This document shows positions 60,736 to 64,000 of a stretch of DNA of 64,000 bases, in pieces (the stretch's first letter is position 1; each line of letters opens with the position of its first letter). The notes beneath the pieces are model-generated. The model did not search any database. It was not told where the DNA came from and was given only the letters and a program-made list of their open reading frames with translations. Source of the stretch: Pseudarthrobacter oxydans (GTDB taxonomy: Bacteria > Actinomycetota > Actinomycetes > Actinomycetales > Micrococcaceae); the NCBI RefSeq assembly GCF_013314975.1, contig NZ_JABTYH010000002.1, positions 124,001 through 188,000 on the forward strand. The letters run 5' to 3'. The position numbers and the translations under genes were made by a program.

Positions 60736-62025
60736 ATGTCCATGGCAGTAACCAAGCAGCAGACTGGACGCGTGTCCACCACCAAGACCATCGTCGGAAC
60801 CGGCATCGGCAATGCCGTCGAATGGTACGACTGGGCCATTTACGCCACGTTCACGCCCTTCATTGCCAGCCAGCTCTTCAGCAAGGCCGACCCGGCGTCG
60901 GCGGTGCTGTCCACCCTGGCGATCTTCGCCGTCGGCTTTGTGGCACGGCCCTTCGGCGGCTTCCTCTTCGGCTGGATCGGCGACAGGGTGGGCCGCAAGA
61001 CCTCGATGACCCTCGCCGTCGGACTCGCCTCGCTGGGCAGCCTGATGATCGGCATCGCTCCGACCTTCGCGAGCGTCGGCGCCTGGGCATCCCTGATGCT
61101 GCTCGTGGCACGGCTCATCCAGGGCCTGGCGCACGGCGGCGAGCTGCCGTCGTCGCAGACCTACCTGTCCGAGATGGCCCCCAAGGAGCATCGCGGATTC
61201 TGGGCCACCCTGATCTACACCTCCGGAACCGTGGGCATCCTGTTCGGCACACTGCTGGGCGCCGTCCTTAACATGACCCTGACTGCGGAGGCCATGAACG
61301 CCTGGGGCTGGCGCATCCCGTTCCTGCTGGGCGCGGCCATGGGGCTGTACGCGCTGATCATGCGGTCACGGCTGCACGAAACCGACGCGTTCGAGGGCGA
61401 ATCGCTGGCCGAAAAGCGGGCGCCGCTCTGGCCGCAGATTGTCCGCCACCGCAAGCAGGCGCTGCAGGTCATCGGCCTGACGGTTGGCCTGACCGTCATC
61501 TACTACGTCTGGGGAGTCGTGGCTCCCAGCTACGCCACCACCGCACTGAAGATCGACCGCGGCGAAGCACTATGGGCAGCCGTCATCGCCAACATCGTCT
61601 TCATCGCCGCCCTTCCTTTCTGGGGGAAGCTGTCCGACCGCATCGGACGCAAGAAGGTGCTGTGGTCCGGGGCCATCGGGTCTGCAGTGATGCACTTCCC
61701 CATGACCTGGCTGCTCAAGGATTCAGCCTGGCAGCTGGCCGTGGGCATGTCCGTCATGCTGGTCTTCATTGCTGCGAGCGCCGCCATTGTCCCGGCCGTC
61801 TACGCAGAGCTGTTCCCCACGTCCATCCGCACCGTTGGCGTGGGTGTGCCGTACTCCATCTGCGTGGCAGTGTTCGGCGGCACCGCACCGTACCTGCAGC
61901 AGTGGCTCGGAACCACCATGGGCGTTCCGCAGCTGTTCAACATCTACGCAGTGGTGCTCCTGGCCGTGAGCGCTGCATTCGTGTTCACCATTCCGGAGAC
62001 GATGGGCAAGGACCTGACGCACTAG
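60736..62025 (+). CDS. MFS transporter, metabolite:proton symporter (MHS) subfamily
   Basis: The 429-residue protein has twelve predicted helices and the MHS marks GNAVEWYDWAIYATFTPF, RPFGGFLFGWIGDRVGRK, and a second GKLSDRIGRKKVL loop. Relatives carry compounds such as shikimate, proline or betaine, citrate and ketoglutarate. Operon position with an M20 amidohydrolase suggests an N-acylated amino acid or similar substrate. ATG at 60736 has GAGGAAGTAACC upstream; a second ATG two codons later is also possible. Confidence 0.93.
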   Translation: MSMAVTKQQTGRVSTTKTIVGTGIGNAVEWYDWAIYATFTPFIASQLFSKADPASAVLSTLAIFAVGFVARPFGGFLFGWIGDRVGRKTSMTLAVGLASLGSLMIGIAPTFASVGAWASLMLLVARLIQGLAHGGELPSSQTYLSEMAPKEHRGFWATLIYTSGTVGILFGTLLGAVLNMTLTAEAMNAWGWRIPFLLGAAMGLYALIMRSRLHETDAFEGESLAEKRAPLWPQIVRHRKQALQVIGLTVGLTVIYYVWGVVAPSYATTALKIDRGEALWAAVIANIVFIAALPFWGKLSDRIGRKKVLWSGAIGSAVMHFPMTWLLKDSAWQLAVGMSVMLVFIAASAAIVPAVYAELFPTSIRTVGVGVPYSICVAVFGGTAPYLQQWLGTTMGVPQLFNIYAVVLLAVSAAFVFTIPETMGKDLTH

Positions 62026-62292
62026 GGCAGGCTTGAAACGCAACCAAAAAGGGTAGACGCGGCCCTAGCGTGCGCCGAAGCGCAGGTGCACGATTTAAGT
62101 ACCGGATCACAACACCCAATGAGGCCGGATAAGCGCCCCCACTAGCAGGGCGTGCAGTTTGAAAAGGGGACGGGCAGGCTGCGGCCGCCGCTGACCAACC
62201 GCGATGCTCAGTCAGGCGCTGGCTTACCCTGCCCCACATGGGGAATCGCGCCCTAACACAATTGGTGAATCGCATCCTTTTCAGGAGCACAA

Positions 62293-62796
62293 ATGTCCAT
62301 CACTCCAACAACAGGAATCCGCTCAACCCGGGCAAGGATCGCCCTGGTTCCGCTCCTCTCCCTGGGCCTGCTCGGGGGCTCCGTGGCATTCGCCGGCCCG
62401 GCCCAGGCACATGACGACCGGCGTGACGACCGGCACGGGTGTACCGTCAAGCCGCTGGACCCTAAGGACCTCCGCGGCAACAAGGTCGATTTCAGGATCA
62501 AGGCCGATTGCGACGGCAAGAAGACTGTCCACATCCGCCAACTCCGCTACGAGGACGAGAAGGGCCCGCGGCGCACGGACGACTTCCTCGGCAGCTCGCA
62601 CTTCTACGAGGAATTCGATAAGAAGGACGACGCCAGGATCATCCACAGCGTTGATAAGGTGCGCAACCTGGACAAGAGGGGCGCCGAAGAGGTGTACCAC
62701 ATGGTGTCCTACCGGGTGAAGAAGGACAACGGACACTGGTCCGACTGGTCCGAGTGGAAGAAGAGCGACGTCGTTGAAGTAACGAGAGGCCGGTAA
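62293..62796 (+). CDS. Small secreted protein of unknown function
   Basis: The 167-residue product has a signal peptide (about residues 1-40, ending GPAQAH). The mature part is very hydrophilic and rich in Asp, Lys and Arg, with a Cys pair (HGCTVK and ADCDGK). No known domain is recognised. CAGGAG lies 6 bases before the ATG at 62293. The 267 bases before it (62026-62292) hold no gene I can support. A strong terminator follows. Confidence 0.75.
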   Translation: MSITPTTGIRSTRARIALVPLLSLGLLGGSVAFAGPAQAHDDRRDDRHGCTVKPLDPKDLRGNKVDFRIKADCDGKKTVHIRQLRYEDEKGPRRTDDFLGSSHFYEEFDKKDDARIIHSVDKVRNLDKRGAEEVYHMVSYRVKKDNGHWSDWSEWKKSDVVEVTRGR

Positions 62797-62834
62797 CCGG
62801 TTAGAACAGCACGGATCCATAAAAAGCACAGACG

Positions 62835-62864
62835 AAGAGCCAGGGGCCACGGCCCCTGGCTCTT
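62835..62864 (+). terminator. Hairpin terminator with T-run
   Basis: AAGAGCCAGGGG (62835-62846) pairs with CCCCTGGCTCTT (62853-62864) around CCACGG, followed by TT. It is a classic factor-independent terminator for the secreted-protein gene. Confidence 0.88.
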
Positions 62865-62958
62865 TTGCCATGTGCGGACTGGACCAGGGACCCCGACCAC
62901 GCGCCCCTTGACTCCCCCACCCCTCATTCCCTACACTTTTCATAAAGCAGAATCTGAA

Positions 62959-62973
62959 TTCCACAAAGCGGAA
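62959..62973. promoter_or_regulatory. IclR-family operator-like palindrome before hyi
   Basis: TTCCACAAAGCGGAA is a near-perfect 15-bp palindrome with TTCC and GGAA arms, similar to sites of IclR regulators of allantoin/glyoxylate genes. It lies 62 bases before the hydroxypyruvate isomerase gene. The regulator gene is not in the window. Confidence 0.6.
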
Positions 62974-63034
62974 AGTTTGTAAAGACTGGAAGCAGGGGAA
63001 GATGGATCAAAGCCCCTCCTTGGAAGGACCTACG

Positions 63035-63835
63035 ATGACGTACACTGTGAACTGCTCCATCCTCCTCACGGAGCTGCCCCTGCTCGAACGCCCCGCCGCA
63101 GCCAAGGCAGCGGGCTTTGACGCGGTTGAGTTCTGGTGGCCGTTTGAAAGCTCCGTCCCGTCCGACGCGCAGATCACCGAATTCGAGAACGCCATCCAGG
63201 ACGCCGGCGTTCAGCTCACCGGCCTGAACTTTAACGCTGGCAACATGCCCGGCGGCGATCGCGGCCTGGTCTCCTGGAAGGGACGCTGCTCCGAGTTCAA
63301 GGACAACATCGATGTTGTGGCCGGCATCGGCGGGCGACTGGGCTGCAAGGCCTTCAACGCCCTCTACGGCAACCGGCAGGAGGAGTTCACTCCCGAAGAG
63401 CAGGACGAACTGGCGGTCAGGAACCTCGCCGCAGCAGCAGAAGGCGTCGCCCGGATCGGCGGGACAGTCCTCCTCGAACCTGTCAGTGGGGCACCCACGT
63501 ACCCGCTCCTCACCGCCGACGACGCACTCAAGGTCATCGCCCGCGTGAAGGCGGAGGCCGGCGTCGGCAACATCAAGCTCCTCGCCGACTTCTACCACCT
63601 CTCAGTCAACGGCGACGACGTCCAGTCCGTCATCGAAAACCACGCCAAGGACTTCGGCCACATCCAGATCGCGGACAACCCCGGCCGCGGCGCCCCCGGC
63701 ACCGGCACCCTCCCCCTCGGCGAGTGGATCGCCCGCAGCCGTGAACTCGGCTATGAGGGCTACATCGGCCTCGAGTACAAGGAACCGCAGGAAACGGCCT
63801 TCAGCTGGGCCATCCGCGAACACGCCGCCAAGTAA
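63035..63835 (+). CDS. hyi: Hydroxypyruvate isomerase
   Basis: The 266-residue TIM-barrel isomerase of the Hyi family interconverts hydroxypyruvate and tartronate semialdehyde in glyoxylate metabolism. Marks are VNCSILLTELPLLERPAAAKAAGF at the start in pieces, GLNFNAGNMPGGDRGLV, LLEPVSG (catalytic Glu), HIQIADNPGRGAPGTG and IGLEYKEP (second Glu). ATG at 63035 follows GGAAGGA. A tartronate semialdehyde reductase gene follows after 50 bases. Confidence 0.93.
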   Translation: MTYTVNCSILLTELPLLERPAAAKAAGFDAVEFWWPFESSVPSDAQITEFENAIQDAGVQLTGLNFNAGNMPGGDRGLVSWKGRCSEFKDNIDVVAGIGGRLGCKAFNALYGNRQEEFTPEEQDELAVRNLAAAAEGVARIGGTVLLEPVSGAPTYPLLTADDALKVIARVKAEAGVGNIKLLADFYHLSVNGDDVQSVIENHAKDFGHIQIADNPGRGAPGTGTLPLGEWIARSRELGYEGYIGLEYKEPQETAFSWAIREHAAK

Positions 63836-63885
63836 TCCCCACCCGCCTGCCGCACCACCACAGACTTCCAGAAAAGAGAACCATC

Positions 63886-64000
63886 ATGAGCAACGTTGCA
63901 GTTATCGGACTCGGAATCATGGGCCTGCCCATGGCCATCAACCTGGTCAAGGCCGGCCACACCGTCACCGGCTTCAACCGGAGCCAGGACAAGACCGACA
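63886..64000 (+). CDS. garR: 2-hydroxy-3-oxopropionate reductase, N-terminus (partial)
   Basis: Only the first 38 codons are in the window. MSNVAVIGLGIMGLPMAINL shows the NAD(P)-binding GxGxMGxPM signature of the 3-hydroxyisobutyrate dehydrogenase family. After hyi, tartronate semialdehyde reductase (garR/glxR) is the expected gene. AAAAGAG precedes the ATG. The remainder lies beyond the right edge. Confidence 0.85.
   Translation, partial: MSNVAVIGLGIMGLPMAINLVKAGHTVTGFNRSQDKTD

Noticed and set aside
62026..62292. Possible small RNA or gene in the gap before the secreted protein gene
   Set aside because: No open frame with a start signal and no convincing promoter-terminator pair could be found.
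1..64000. CRISPR arrays, tRNA or rRNA genes, transposases and integration sites
   Set aside because: Looked for on both strands; no regularly spaced repeats, cloverleaf with conserved loops, or transposase or integrase motifs were seen.

Overview
The window is high-GC DNA with actinobacterial gene families throughout: a DUF222/HNH protein, DasR/NagR-type GlcNAc genes, many GTG and TTG starts, and Tat and lipoprotein signals. The gene set and gene order suggest an Arthrobacter or Pseudarthrobacter-like soil bacterium (Micrococcaceae). That placement is inference from gene content; there is no rRNA in the window. I see no tRNA, rRNA, CRISPR array, transposase or phage gene.

Layout. 0-2.7 kb: the 5' half of respiratory nitrate reductase narG (leftward) and a divergent AlkD-like DNA repair gene. 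2.7-5.5 kb: a self-contained ABC exporter operon (ATPase, FtsX-type permease, TetR regulator) behind a near-perfect palindromic operator. 5.7-7.3 kb: small proteins and an orphan OmpR-type response regulator. 7.6-11.7 kb: a secreted GH16-like protein, a processive GT2 glycosyltransferase followed by a 54-residue protein with an LAXTG-like anchor, and a secreted rhamnogalacturonan acetylesterase. 12.3-16.5 kb: a NarL-type two-component system divergent from an FtsX permease/ATPase pair.

16.5-31.8 kb is the centrepiece, a sialic acid gene cluster. It holds a large secreted sialidase, a divergent sialidase with no signal peptide, a DUF4862 gene, a Dpp/Sat-type ABC importer that includes a fused permease-ATPase, nanA, nanK and nanE, a decayed nagB fragment, and a FadR-type GntR regulator. 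A shared 13-bp element beginning GACGTCCT stands before all four transcription units. I infer that it is the operator of this GntR (NanR-like) protein. Sialic acids would be released outside, imported, cleaved to ManNAc, phosphorylated and epimerised to GlcNAc-6-P, then finished by the nagA and nagB genes at 48-51 kb.

31.8-46 kb: a ZIP-type transporter, an orphan HATPase protein, an FMN reductase, an exo-rhamnogalacturonan lyase (PL26-like), an SRPBCC protein, a PL11 rhamnogalacturonan lyase, a secreted beta-propeller, lipoproteins, a serine/threonine dehydratase and a thymidylate-kinase-like gene. The two lyases have LacI-type operator-like sites upstream, which together with the acetylesterase at 10.5 kb points to rhamnogalacturonan-I (pectin) use. 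45.4-51.3 kb: GlcNAc uptake and catabolism, with a HutC-type regulator, separate PTS IIA, IIB and IIC proteins, nagB, a CutC-like gene and nagA. 51.3-64 kb: a frameshifted DUF222/HNH gene, a Rieske/DUF2231 membrane protein, a DctA-type symporter, a small protein coupled to a Tat-exported amidase, a double-length Lrp-type regulator divergent from an M20 amidohydrolase and MHS transporter pair, a small secreted protein, and the start of a glyoxylate-type hyi-garR operon behind an IclR-like palindrome.
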